A stretch of DNA of 64,000 nt from Anolis sagrei. Taxonomy: Eukaryota; Chordata; Lepidosauria; Squamata; Anolidae. The notes beneath the pieces were generated by a model, which worked only from the letters and a program-made list of their open reading frames with translations, was not told the origin of the DNA and ran no database searches. The stretch lies in contig NC_090024.1 in NCBI RefSeq assembly GCF_037176765.1, forward strand, positions 112,915,508 through 112,979,507. Reading direction: 5' to 3'. Position 1 is the first letter of the stretch. Every line of letters begins with the position of its first letter. Shown here one piece after another: positions 21,370-33,675 of the stretch. The translations under genes were made by a program, and so were the position numbers.

Positions 21370-24300
21370 CTTTATTTGTACCCCGCTAACATCTCCTGAA
21401 GGACTCGGTGCGGCTTACAAAGGCCAAGGCCCTCAATAAAACAACAGCATAACAAATACAACAATAAAACTCATAAAGCAAACCAATAAACATTAAAGCA
21501 ATAACAGTAAAGCATTAAGACAATAACATCATGACACATTTAAAAACTAAAAAAAGTAATCAAGATATATATATATATATATATATAGTAATCAAGTTAT
21601 ATTCATGGCATCTGATTCATACAACAAAAACAACAGCAGTTGCTTACAGGTAATGCCAATGCCAAATAATTAAAAACAAATCATTCCTTTGGATATGGCT
21701 ATTTCAAAAAGTTTTGGGATCCAGTTTTACAGTTATTTGAATTAACATAAAAATATTAAAATTGTGTTCTGCTACAATTAATTGTATAGTGATTTTTTTT
21801 AAAAAAATCATTGATAAAAATACATTGAAATTTTTAATTTTATATTCAATTTTGTATATATTTCTCCTCCTTTTAACTACTCATAAATTCACCGTTATAG
21901 ACAAAAGTATTGGTGTGACAAAATATAATCTGACCTTTATTCTTTAAGCGTATCATAGAGCTACTTAATGCTAATGAAGCATTTCTTCTGTTTGTGCTTT
22001 CCTCTTTATGACATATTTTATCACAATTCTATGCACACTTTTCAATGGATAAAGCTTTTCTCTGCACAGACATTCATGGAATTGTACTGGAGGGATAAAA
22101 TCAAATTTCGGTGGCGTGGGATATTATTGACCTTGGTTGATTATTTTGCATGCTTTGTCTTGTGACTGGTCACTGGAGGGCAAAGACAACCATAATTTGC
22201 AAGTTGCTGAGGAATACATCCTTGGTAAACCTTCCCTGCGTGTGTGAGCAAAACTGGTTTAGCACATGGCATACATATTCTCCTTAATGGTTACTTTGAC
22301 CATGAGACTTAAAGATATGCTTCAAGGAGAATGAGTATTATTACAATTGTTATAATATAGCTTAGCTCCAGAGCAAGATGCTGAGGTTGAAAGACTTGGA
22401 TTGTTTCAGGCCCCTTCGATACTGTCATATAAAACCCAGATTATCTGCTTGAACTGGATTATATAGAAGTGTATCCTCATATAATCCAGTTCAAAGCAGG
22501 TAATGTGGATTTTGATAATCCAGATTATATAGCAGCGTAAAAGGGGCCTAAGACAATCTAGTTCATATTTGCCTAAAACTGATATTTTAACAGGATATTT
22601 CTTACTGCACAACTTATTCACTATTACACCATACCAATAGTGTGGTCCTGTACATAGATACCCAGAAATAAACCCCACTAACTTAAATGGCAATATTTCT
22701 AGGCACAATGTGCATACAATGGTAAACTTCACAATTTCACTGCATGACATTCTGCTAAAATTGAAGGGATGCCACAAAATATCTTCATCTCACTCTTCTC
22801 CCACAAACTCATGAGATGTAGAGTAGCATGTTTTCATTTTATATATAACTAGCTGTACACACCATGTGTTGCTGTGGCCAACCTTCCCTCCCTCCCTCTT
22901 TCTTTCTTTCTTTCTTTCTTTCTCTCTTTCCTTCCTTCCTTCCCTCTTTCTCTCTTTCGTTCCTTCTCTCGTTCCTTCCCTCTTTCACTTTTTTATTTTC
23001 TTCTCTCCTTCCTTCCTTCTCTACCTTTCTTTCCTTCTCTCCTTCCCTCCTTCTTTCCCTTTCTCTCTCCCTCCTCCTCTCCCTCCTTCCTTCCTTCCTT
23101 CCTTCTCTACCCTTCTTTCCTTCCTTCTCTCCTTCCCTCCTTCTTTCCCTCTTGCTCTCCCTCCCTCCTTCTCTACCCTTCTTTCTTTCCCTCCTTCTTT
23201 CTCTCCTTCTTTCCCTCTTTCTCTCCCCCCTTCTCTCCTTCCTTCCTTCTCTACCCTTCTTTTCCCCCCTCCTTCTTTCCCTCTTGCTCTCCCTCCTTCT
23301 CTCCTTCCTTCCTTCCTTCCTTCCTTCCTTCCTTCCTTCCTTCCTTCTCTATCCTTCTTTCCTTCCTTCTCTCCTTCCCTCCTTCTTTCCCTCTTGCTCT
23401 CCCTCCTTCTCTCCTTCCTTCCTTCTCTACCATTCTTTCTCTTCTTCCCTCCTTCTTCCCCTACTTCTCTCCCTCCTTCTCTCCTTCCTTCTCTAACCTT
23501 CTTTCTTTCCTTCCTTCTCTCCTTCCTTCCTTCCCCCTTTCTGTGTATGTGTTTTGTGTATGTATATGTGTGTGTTTGTGTATATATATGTGGTTTTGCG
23601 CATGTGTTGTAATGTATTTGGGGGGTTGGCTTTTTAAGTTTCTTCTGCTGTGTTTTTCAGTGTTTTAATGAGTGATGATCACTCGTTGGCCCGAGAGGTG
23701 TCTTGTGTCCAAATTTGGTGTCCAATCGTCCAGTGGTTTTTGAGTTATGTTAATTCCACAAACAAACATTACATTTTTATTTATATAGACTAACTTAATT
23801 AGAGAAATGCCATCCACAGTGCTGGAGATGGCTATATCCACTGTGAGGTGCAAAATGCAAGAAAACCTATATGTAAAAAACACATCCGTGAATTTACAGG
23901 CATGATCATATAACAAACCTACATGATTATCATTACCCTCATCAAAGAATCCAGCAAATTTCAGTGTTACCTAAAAATTGGCATTAAGAGATTCCAAATC
24001 CCTTCCAAAACAATCCCTTGAGTGGAGTAAACTGCTAATTCAATGGTTAGTGATGTACTTTCCATCTTCTTGGCTCTCTATTTTTTTCCAGGTTTCACTG
24101 TATCTATATATGATGTGACATCAACGAGTCTCTACATCCGATGGTCCAAATTTCCAGGAGCTTTTTCTTATAGAGTAATGGCATCACCTGTGAACATAGT
24201 GGGCCATTCTTTGATGGCTTATTTCACTGATGTTACCATTGTAGGCACTCTAACATCACTGTCTCCTGACACGGTCTACACAGTAAAGGTGGAAGCCATT

Positions 24301-27300
24301 GACATCAATGGGATTTTACTGGCTGAAGCCCATACTATGCAATTAACAGGTTAGTAGGAAGTAGTTTCCACAATAAGTTGATTTGCTTGTTTCTGAAAAA
24401 ATATAATCTCTCTAAAAGGATGTCTTGAGATTCATGTTAACAGGTTCTGTGGAATCTCTGGCCACTCTCAGGCCTTTTTAGGGTCAAGGCAATGATGGAG
24501 TGTGGATTTGGATTTTCAGTTCTCAATTAGGGATCCAGATCACTCCAATTTAGGTTCATATATGACTCCCAAATTTGTCTCTGAACTGAATTTGGGCCTC
24601 CAGGCATATCCCTAAGAGTCTTCTCATTTAATGAACATGTGAACCAACATGTAAACCAAGTCCATAGATAATTTCTGTAATAAAATGAACTGAAATATCC
24701 CATTTATTGAATTCCAAGTCTTTACTTGGGCAACGTTTTATGTATTTAATCTAAATAGAGAAAGAAATTTCAAATCTGGCCTCAATTTAAGAAAAATGAG
24801 AGATCTCAATAACTATGCCTCCTATTTCTGAATAATCCCTAGCTATAATCCTTTATTAAATGGGGCCAATCAGAATTACTAATGGTGGAAAAGAGAGACA
24901 TATCTGCATTGCAGGCTGACTAACTCAGAATGAATGAAAGAATGTCTTGGCTCACTACAATGGAAATATTGTTCAAAAACAGCTCATCTTGCTCGTGGAA
25001 GAAGAGTTCCTCAAATACTGCCAAAATCTCTGAAAACGTGTTTCAAAGTACAGGCTTACACTCTGAATGCCCTTGTGGAATTATATTTTTTCAAGTAATA
25101 TCATTGTATTATTGTCAGGCCACATCTATTCCTGTAAGATTATTTTCCTCCCACGAGTCTCTTTTAAAAAGCTTTACCACATTATTCTCAAACTTCTCAT
25201 AGCCGAAGCGTTTTCTCTTAATTAAAACTGATGTTAACTTCATCTGCTCTTATGCATTTATGCAATTGAGGCAGACTTTTGAAAAGATAGGGGCCTCAGT
25301 AACAGCATGCAGTCATGCCGGCCACATGACCTAGGAGGTGTCTACAGACAACGCCAGCTCTTCAGCTTAGAAATACTTAGAAATATTACTGGACGAGTCT
25401 GTAGTGTAGACTGATAGATTATAATAATAATATATAATAATAAAGCCATAAATGGTTCGGGCCCCGCCTATCTCCGCGATCGCATCTCCTTCTATGAATC
25501 GGCATGAGCTCTAAGATCTTCCGGGTAGGCCCTCCTCTTAGTCCCACCACCATCTCAAGTGCAGTTGGTGGGGACGAGAGAGAGGGCCTTCTCAGTGGTG
25601 GCCCCTCGCCTCTGGAATGCCCTTCCAAGGGAAATAAGACAGGTTCCATTCCTCCGCTCCTTTAATTACTTATTAATCGCCCTCCATCCGAGAATGCTCT
25701 AGGCGATTTACAGCTAAATTGTAAAAAATACATACATACAGAATTTAAAAATTAACAGAGATCGAATGCTCTAGTAAAAATCCAGGTCTTAAGTGCTAGA
25801 GTAAAAGGCCCTAAGTCACGCATGGCTCTCATATAGGGTGGCAAGGAATTCCATAAGGCAGGGGCAGAAATAGAAAAAGCCCTGCGTCTGGTACTTTCCA
25901 AGTGCGCTTCTCTAGGATCCGGTATACGGAGTAAGTCGTGTTGGGCTGGTCGTTGCGACCTCCGATGATGGGAGAAGGAGAGGCGGTCCCTAAGGTACGA
26001 TGGACCCTGGCCGTAAAGAATTTTAAAGGTCAGAACTAACATTTTATGCAGGCCATGGTATTCAGTTGGAAGCCAATGTAAATGTTGCAGCACTGGTGTT
26101 ATATGGGATTTCATGGGCGTTCTTGTGAGTAACCTGGCTGCTGCATTCTGAACAATACGGAGCTTTCGGGTCGTAGACATCGGAAGGCCAACATACAGGG
26201 CGTTGCAATAGTCCATCCTAGATGTGACCGTGGCATGGATGACAGTTGCCAGAGCCTCGTCAGATAGGTAGGGTGCCAGTTGCCTTGCTTGTCGTAGGTG
26301 GAAAAAGGCCTGTTTGCTGGCATCAGCGACCTGAGCTTCCATTGTCAGCTGCGAATCCAGGACGACACCTAAGCTCTTAACAGTGGTCGATGGAGATTGG
26401 GTGGCACCATTGAAGGTGGGTAACGGATGAGTCAGACCTGCCGGGCGGCCATGCCAGAGAATCTCAGTCTTCGCCGGATTCACCTTCATTCTGCTAGCAC
26501 GTAGCCAGTTCGACAGAGTTTCCAGACATAGGGTGAAATTGTCTGGAATTGACGTTGCTCCAGGCGCAGAAGGAGTTGGGTATCATCCGCATATTGATAG
26601 CAGTCCAGGCCGAAACTTAATTCCCGGGCCCCCTAGAATTTTTGGGCTTGCACAAATCTTGGCCCGGCCTTTTAAATTTTTTAATTGCCTTGAACAGGCA
26701 GGATTACTTTTAATATATGTGTGTTATGGCGACAATTTTTATGCTTATATTTTGTTTTGTTAATCTTATGGTTATGTTGTTTTTTACTTTGTATGTTTTG
26801 TGATGTTACCTGGGAACTGCTCTGAGTCCCCTCGGGGAGATGGAGCAGTATATAAATAAAGTTTTATTATATATTATTATTAACTGAGCCACAGCCCTGG
26901 GCAAATAGAGCTCGAAGAATGCATGGAAAAGGTGTCTAAACTGACACCTTTGTTTTGCTGCCTGTGCTCTTCAGAAGATTTCACCCCATGTTGTATCCCT
27001 GTGATAATTGGATTTTGAAAAAAATTGGCTTCCTGTGGAACTAAGGATTGGTGACTAACACGCATTTTGGTACCTCAAATGTTAGCCCTGTTTCTGACCT
27101 GCTGGTTCCAAAAATGGCAGCAGTTTCTTCCCATCAGCTCTAGTTTTTGAGACACAGAACATATGCCATATACCAGTTGCTATTTGCTCGCCTATAGAAA
27201 GCCATAATTATCATGCCTAAGAAACTAGAGCTGATGTGGTCTATCCAACGCAATTTTCTAAACTCATAACCCCAGGAACAGACCTAAAAACCAAAACAAC

Positions 27301-30002
27301 AAACACACAGTTGTTGTTCTTGCTAACTTCCGTTAAGTTGGCTTTGACTTACAACATTGGAGAGACCACCAGTTCAATCTGTTCTCATCAGCCTTGCTGA
27401 AATCTTGCAGAATCTGGGATGTGGCTTCTTGACTGAATCTATCCATCTTCCTCATTTTTTCGTGAGTTCTTCTTTACCAAACATTACTGTTTTCTGGTCA
27501 GTCATACTATCTTATGATATTTTAAGTGTCACAGTCTCTGTATAGTCACATTAGCTTCTAGAAAGAATTCATGCTTGATTTGCTTTAGGACTTGATTTAG
27601 GGTTGTTGTTGTTTTTTAGCAGTCCACAGTATCCATAGATTCCCCCTGGGCATCATCAATGCAGCCATCTCTGATCCACTTGCCAAGTGAAAGCTATTTA
27701 ATTTCTCCATATTTTGTCCTGACTGTAGTCTTTTGTCCTGAGTACAGATTAGGAATTAGGAACAATCAAACCTTGTGGCATACTCATTTCTTTCAAAGAG
27801 CAATCCATAGTTCTTCCGCTGCGCCTTTGGCGAGGAGGTGTACAACATGATATTATTGCTCCCCTCAACGCTTCTGCCACTGGAGTACACGCCCTCCAAA
27901 TGGGAAGTCTAGTTTCACAACTGTTTTTATTTATTTATTTATTTATTTCGGGTATTTCTACCCCGCCCTTCTCAACCCCCGAAGAGGGACTCAGGGCGGC
28001 TTCCAACCGGCATACGTGGATGCCTACAATACACACAGTAAAATACATAGTAACAATAAATTATAACAGTTAAAACATTACATTAATACAATAAAAGTAC
28101 AATAAAAAGCCAGCCTGGTGGCTATCATTTTGCCAAGTCCATAATTAATAAATTCATTCCGCTTATCATAGTCCGTTTCCAAAGCTTTAGTAATCATTGT
28201 CCATTGTCAGTCTGCCAGATTATCCAAAGGCCTGGTCCCATATCCATGTTTTTAATTTCCTTCTGAAAAAGAGGAGGGATGACGATGATCTAATTTCCCC
28301 AGGGAGTGAATTCCATAGGCGGGCGGCCACCACCGAGAAGGCCCTGTCCCTCGTCCCCGCCAATCTCGTTTGTGACAAGGGCGGGGCCGAGAGCAGGGTC
28401 CCTTAAATTCCTAGGCGGGATGTACAAGGAGATATATGTTCGGACAGGTACGCTGGGCCGGAGCCGTATAGAGTTTTATAGGTCAAATCCAGCACTTTGA
28501 ATTGTGCTTGGAACTGAATCGGGAGCCAGTGGAGCTCCCTGCAAACAATCTGCTCCTATTTTTATCTCATTAGAGTCTTTTAATTATTTTATCCTGTACA
28601 TGTGGCCTGCCCACTGTTATTGTGACTGTGCTTACTATTTTTTTTCTTTCTATGTAATTTTGATGTTGTTGTTTGTTGTCTATGTTTTTGGTTTTATTCC
28701 ACTGTAATATGTTGTCCGGGCTTGGCCCCATGTAAGCCGCTCCGAGTCCCCACTGGGGAGATGGTGGCGGGGTATAAATAAAGTTGTTTATTGGATTGTT
28801 GTAGGTTTTTTGGGGCTATATGGCCATGGTCTAGAGGCCTGACGTTTCTCCTGACGTTTCTCCTGCATCTATGGCAAGCATCCTCACTACCTCTGAGGAT
28901 GCTTGCCATAGATGCAGGTGAAACATCAGGAGAGAATGCCTCTAGACCATGGTCATATAGCCCGAAAAAACCTACAACAACCCAGTGATTCTGGCCATGA
29001 AAGCCTTCGACAATACAAGTTGATTATTATTATTATTGTTGTTGTTGTTGTTGTTTTTCATAATTTATACCATCAAAGACTTTGTTATAATTCAGAGAGC
29101 CATCAAAACAGTACTTCCTGGTTTCATTTATTCCAAACAATCCACCACATTCAGCAGCTCAAAGTCATGCCCTTGAATGCTGACATGCTTCTCAGTTCTG
29201 AAATAATTGTGATTCCTTTTCTTTTTTTCCCCAAAGCTCCAGAGATTCCTACTATTGAAAAAGCCTATTCAAAGCTGAGTAACAGTATCACAGCAGAATG
29301 GGCAGCAGTCCCAGGAGCATCCAGTTACCTGCTGACAGCACAGGACGGAGAGTCCTTCATTGAAACAATAGTCACAGGTTCACCAGGCACCGTGACAGGG
29401 CTGAAGGCTGCTACGCTGTACAAAATCACCATCCAATCTATAAACGCTGGAGGAAGAAGCCAGCCTTCACTTTCTAAAAAGGCCAAAACAGGTATTTTTT
29501 ATTTTGATTTTGCTACATCAGATACTACAGTTGCAACTCTTTTAACATCCTTCTTCGGACAATTTAAATCCAACTCTTAATCTTCAAATGGAGGAAGATA
29601 TTTCTTTTAATTAAGTGATAACAGGAATGTTTATCATTTTAGATCTCTTCTGCCCATAGGATTTCTCTCCTCTGAACTTTAAATTCCTGAATGTTCCAAA
29701 CCACCATGGCCACTGTGGCAGTCCAAAAGTAAATTGTATAGGTCTGATGTACTACAACTTCACATCCCAGGCCCCTTCTACACTTCTATATAATTCAGAT
29801 TATCTGCATTATCTGCTTTGAACAGGATTATATGAGTCTACACTGCCATATAATCCAGTTCAAAGCAGTTAATTGGATTTTATATGGCAATGTAGAAGGG
29901 GCCTCGGGCAGCAAGCCTTTAAATACCAGTTACTAGAGAACATAATCGAGATGAAGCCTGTTTTTATCATCTTCTGAGATTCCAATAGGCATTTGGGTGT
30001 AG

Positions 30003-30042
<40 letters not shown>

Positions 30043-31020
30043 ACACACACACTAGCCATCCCCTGCCACGTTTTGCTGGGGCCAGTCTGGTAATCTGGAA
30101 AATAAAGTAATGAGAATAAGTTGGTTCCTAATATATGTAATTTCATAATTTTTTATGCTTGGGGAAAAAACAGTATTTCTTGTTTCTTTGTCAACGTTGC
30201 CTACTCTGGAACATGCAATATATAATTGTCCTTCTTTAGGGGTCCCTTTCAAATCTATGATACTACATCTGTCATATACATTTATATGTGTGTGTGTGAA
30301 TCATATCTATCTATCTATATCTATGGCTGGATGGCTCTTTATCAGGAGAGTTTTGCTTATGTTTTCTTGCCCTAGTGAAGGGAGTTGTACTGGATGGCCT
30401 TAAGGCAGCATTTCTCAACCTGGGGGTCAGGACCCCTGGGGGGTCATGAGGGGTTGTAAAAAGGGTCGCCAAAGTCCACTAGAAAACACAATAATTTCTG
30501 TCAATCATGGGAGGTCTGTGTGGGAAGTTCAGTTTAAGTCCGTCGTTGGTGGGGTTCAGAATGCTCTTTGATTGTTGGTGACTATAAATTTCAGTAATGA
30601 CAACTCCCAAATGTCAAGGTCTATTTCCCCCAAACTCCATCTGTGTTCATATTTGGGCATATGGAGTATTCATACCAAGTTTGATCTAGATCCTTCATTG
30701 TTTGAGTCCACAGTGCTCTCTGGATGTAGTACAACTCCAAAACTCAAGGTCAATGCCCACCAAACCCTTCTAGTGTTTTCTGTTGGTCATGGGAGTCCTG
30801 TGTGCCACCTTTGGTTCAATTCCATCATTGGTGGAGTTCGGAATGCTCTTTGATTGTAGGTTAACTACAAATCGCAGGAACTGCAACTCCCAAATGACAA
30901 AATCAATTTTTTGAGTGATGGTCACTCCTTGGGTTGGTAGGTGTCTTGTGACAAAATTTGGTGGCAATTCATCCAGGGGTTTTTGAGTTATGATGTCATT
31001 CAAAATGAACAGAGCATTTT

Positions 31021-31069
<49 letters not shown>

Positions 31070-32331
31070 GCATCTTTCAGAGGTATGGACAATTGTTTTT
31101 ATGCTTGAACACAAAACACCAAATGATAAATAATCTCAGTACTGCTAACTCAGAATTCACCTAAACTTTCCCATGCCCACAGATATAAAATCCTATTATT
31201 AAATGTCTCATTTTTCACTTTCACAGTACTTCCTGCACCCATCCTGGCAGCAAATTCCCCAAGTCATGACAGCATAGTGGTGAGCTGGAGAGCTGTATAT
31301 ATGGCTGTTGGATTCTTCATTTCTATAATGAGAGCAGATGGTTTGGGTGGTATGTTGAAGGAAAACACTACCAATGACTCCTTGATATTTTCAAGCCTAG
31401 ACTCAGGAACTCTCTATACCATCAAGGCACATGCTTGGGATGCTAATGGAATACCGGGGGATGACTCCACCTACAACCAAAGAACAAGTAAGGCGCAATC
31501 TGGAAAGCAAAACAAGTATCTTTGTGGCAAGGAATATACAGGTCTAAATAAGATCTAAATGAGTGTTATAGCTCATTGAGACTAATTAGACTACATGGCT
31601 CCATCTTGTGGAATCCTGATATATTTTTTGTTTAGTGCCAAACTTAGAATTTTATTTATTTATTTATTTATTTACAGTATTTACCTACAACCCAGAGATA
31701 ACATTGGTTTTTGTTCTTTTTATCACTTTCAGCTACTGGTGTTGCATCATGATGCTGCTAATAAATTACCCTGCTGTACGTTTATGAGGAGGCTCTTTTG
31801 CTAATAAGCCCACTTGCCCAACAATTTCTACTCATTTCCTTTTTATATGTATTTTTTCCTTCCATTATAGGGCCCCGTGCACCAGAAGATGTCCAAGTGG
31901 TTTTTGACAGTGGAGCTTTTAGAGCAACTGTTTCCTGCATGCCATCAGAAGGGGCTTCCAGATACACCATTGCAGCCTTAAGTGGCCTCTCCAAACTCAA
32001 CTGTAATACTACGTCCACTTCTTGCACTATCCTATCACTTGACTGTGGGACGGAATATTCCCTGTCTGTGGTAGCTAGTAATGAAGCTGGTTCCAGCTTG
32101 CCCACAGAGGCAATGGCTTTCAAAACAGGTAAATAATCTATTAAATGAACAATGTGATGAAGCACAAGCTTTTGTACTTTTGCCAACTGATTAAAATAAG
32201 GGACATAAATAATAAAATAAATATTAGTGTAGAATGAAAAATAAAGTAAATAATAGATATAATAATTGGCCTCATGTAATCCAATCCGAGTCCCCTTTGG
32301 GGAGATGGTGGCGGGGTAAAAATAAAGTTGT

Positions 32332-32366
<35 letters not shown>

Positions 32367-33586
32367 GATGTGAGATTTATAAAATAATACTAAGAGGCTG
32401 CATCTGGTGCTTTGATGAAAACCCAATGATATTGGGGTATAGGCCATATCTCTAACATCACCCATCCAATGGAAGGTACAGGAATGATAGTGGTGGAAGT
32501 ACCTGCCATTTAAGTTTTCCACTTTTGACTTTAATGGGAAGTGATAAATTGTCAAAATACTTTGAAGACATCAGATCCCATCTAATTTTTGACATTAAGC
32601 ATAGTCAGACTAGTTTACTACTTGAATGGGATAATATCAAGGAATACTAAGCCTATATTCCAGACAAAAGAGTTTACAAACCTCTTCTGAGGGTTACATG
32701 ATGAAGAAAATCGTATGAAATTAATGAGGTTCTCATAAGCCAACAAGTGACTTGAAGTTGTGGGTATGTGCCTTCAAATTGTCAGTTGACTTATGGCGAC
32801 CCCATAGGCAAGGAATATGCAGATGTGGTTTTTGTCATTTTCTTCCCCTGAAATGTATCTTACAGCACCTATTATTTATTGGAGGTCTTCCATCCAAGTA
32901 CTAATCAATGCTGACCCTACTTAGCTTCCATACTTATGTAACAAAAAGCCCGTAGGTAAATATATGTGCCTCTGATCAATGCTGTTGCATTCACCGACAC
33001 GGCTGTCTCTGGAAGAGACTGGTGCATCTTCAGTATAAGTGGTCTCAATGAGATCAGATGTTCTACAAAAGCACAGCAAATCCACAAAACATACATTAAA
33101 ATCTTGTTCCATGGAATTTTAAAATATTGGAAGTGACTCACTAAACTAACTATATACTTAAAATTAAGTTCTTTTTCTAAAGAAATTTCTAAAGTCATTA
33201 ACAATCTAAATTATGACCCTAGTTGGCCAGTAATAATTGTACTCATTTTGCCACGTAACTTCTTATATCAGTTTATAGGCACAGGGAAGATGGCCTTGCT
33301 CAATGGTGGAGGGGGAAATCAGATGAGACTGCCTGTTACTGCCTCTTTTTTGGATGCTGATGTGACAATGTGGGTGTCATAGGCCAGCAAAAAAATAAAA
33401 ATAAAACATCAAAATAACAACTACAGTAAAGGCTTAAAGAAACTATTTCCTTACTTCTAAGATACTGAAATGTGATGTTATTTTTAAAAAATAATTCATC
33501 AGCAGGAACCAGTCACGAGTGGGGGCAGAGCTCAGAATAACTTTACCGCATTACATTTAGAAAGTAATTTCTTAAACTTTGGAGAA

Positions 33587-33675
<89 letters not shown>

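Noticed and set aside
22864-23668. Ser/Pro/Leu-rich open frames up to 264 codons in three frames
   Set aside because: They read the CCTT/CTTT microsatellite inside a Helitron; not proteins.
25752-26489. 245-codon open frame considered as a host gene
   Set aside because: Sequence motifs are those of an L2 reverse transcriptase and the ends are LINE-type.
30770-31114. 114-codon minus-strand frame containing repeated LSIY
   Set aside because: It reads through the GATA microsatellite and Helitron sequence.
32885-32934. 5S rRNA-like sequence
   Set aside because: Only part of 5S is present and it continues into a SINE body, so it is not an rRNA gene.
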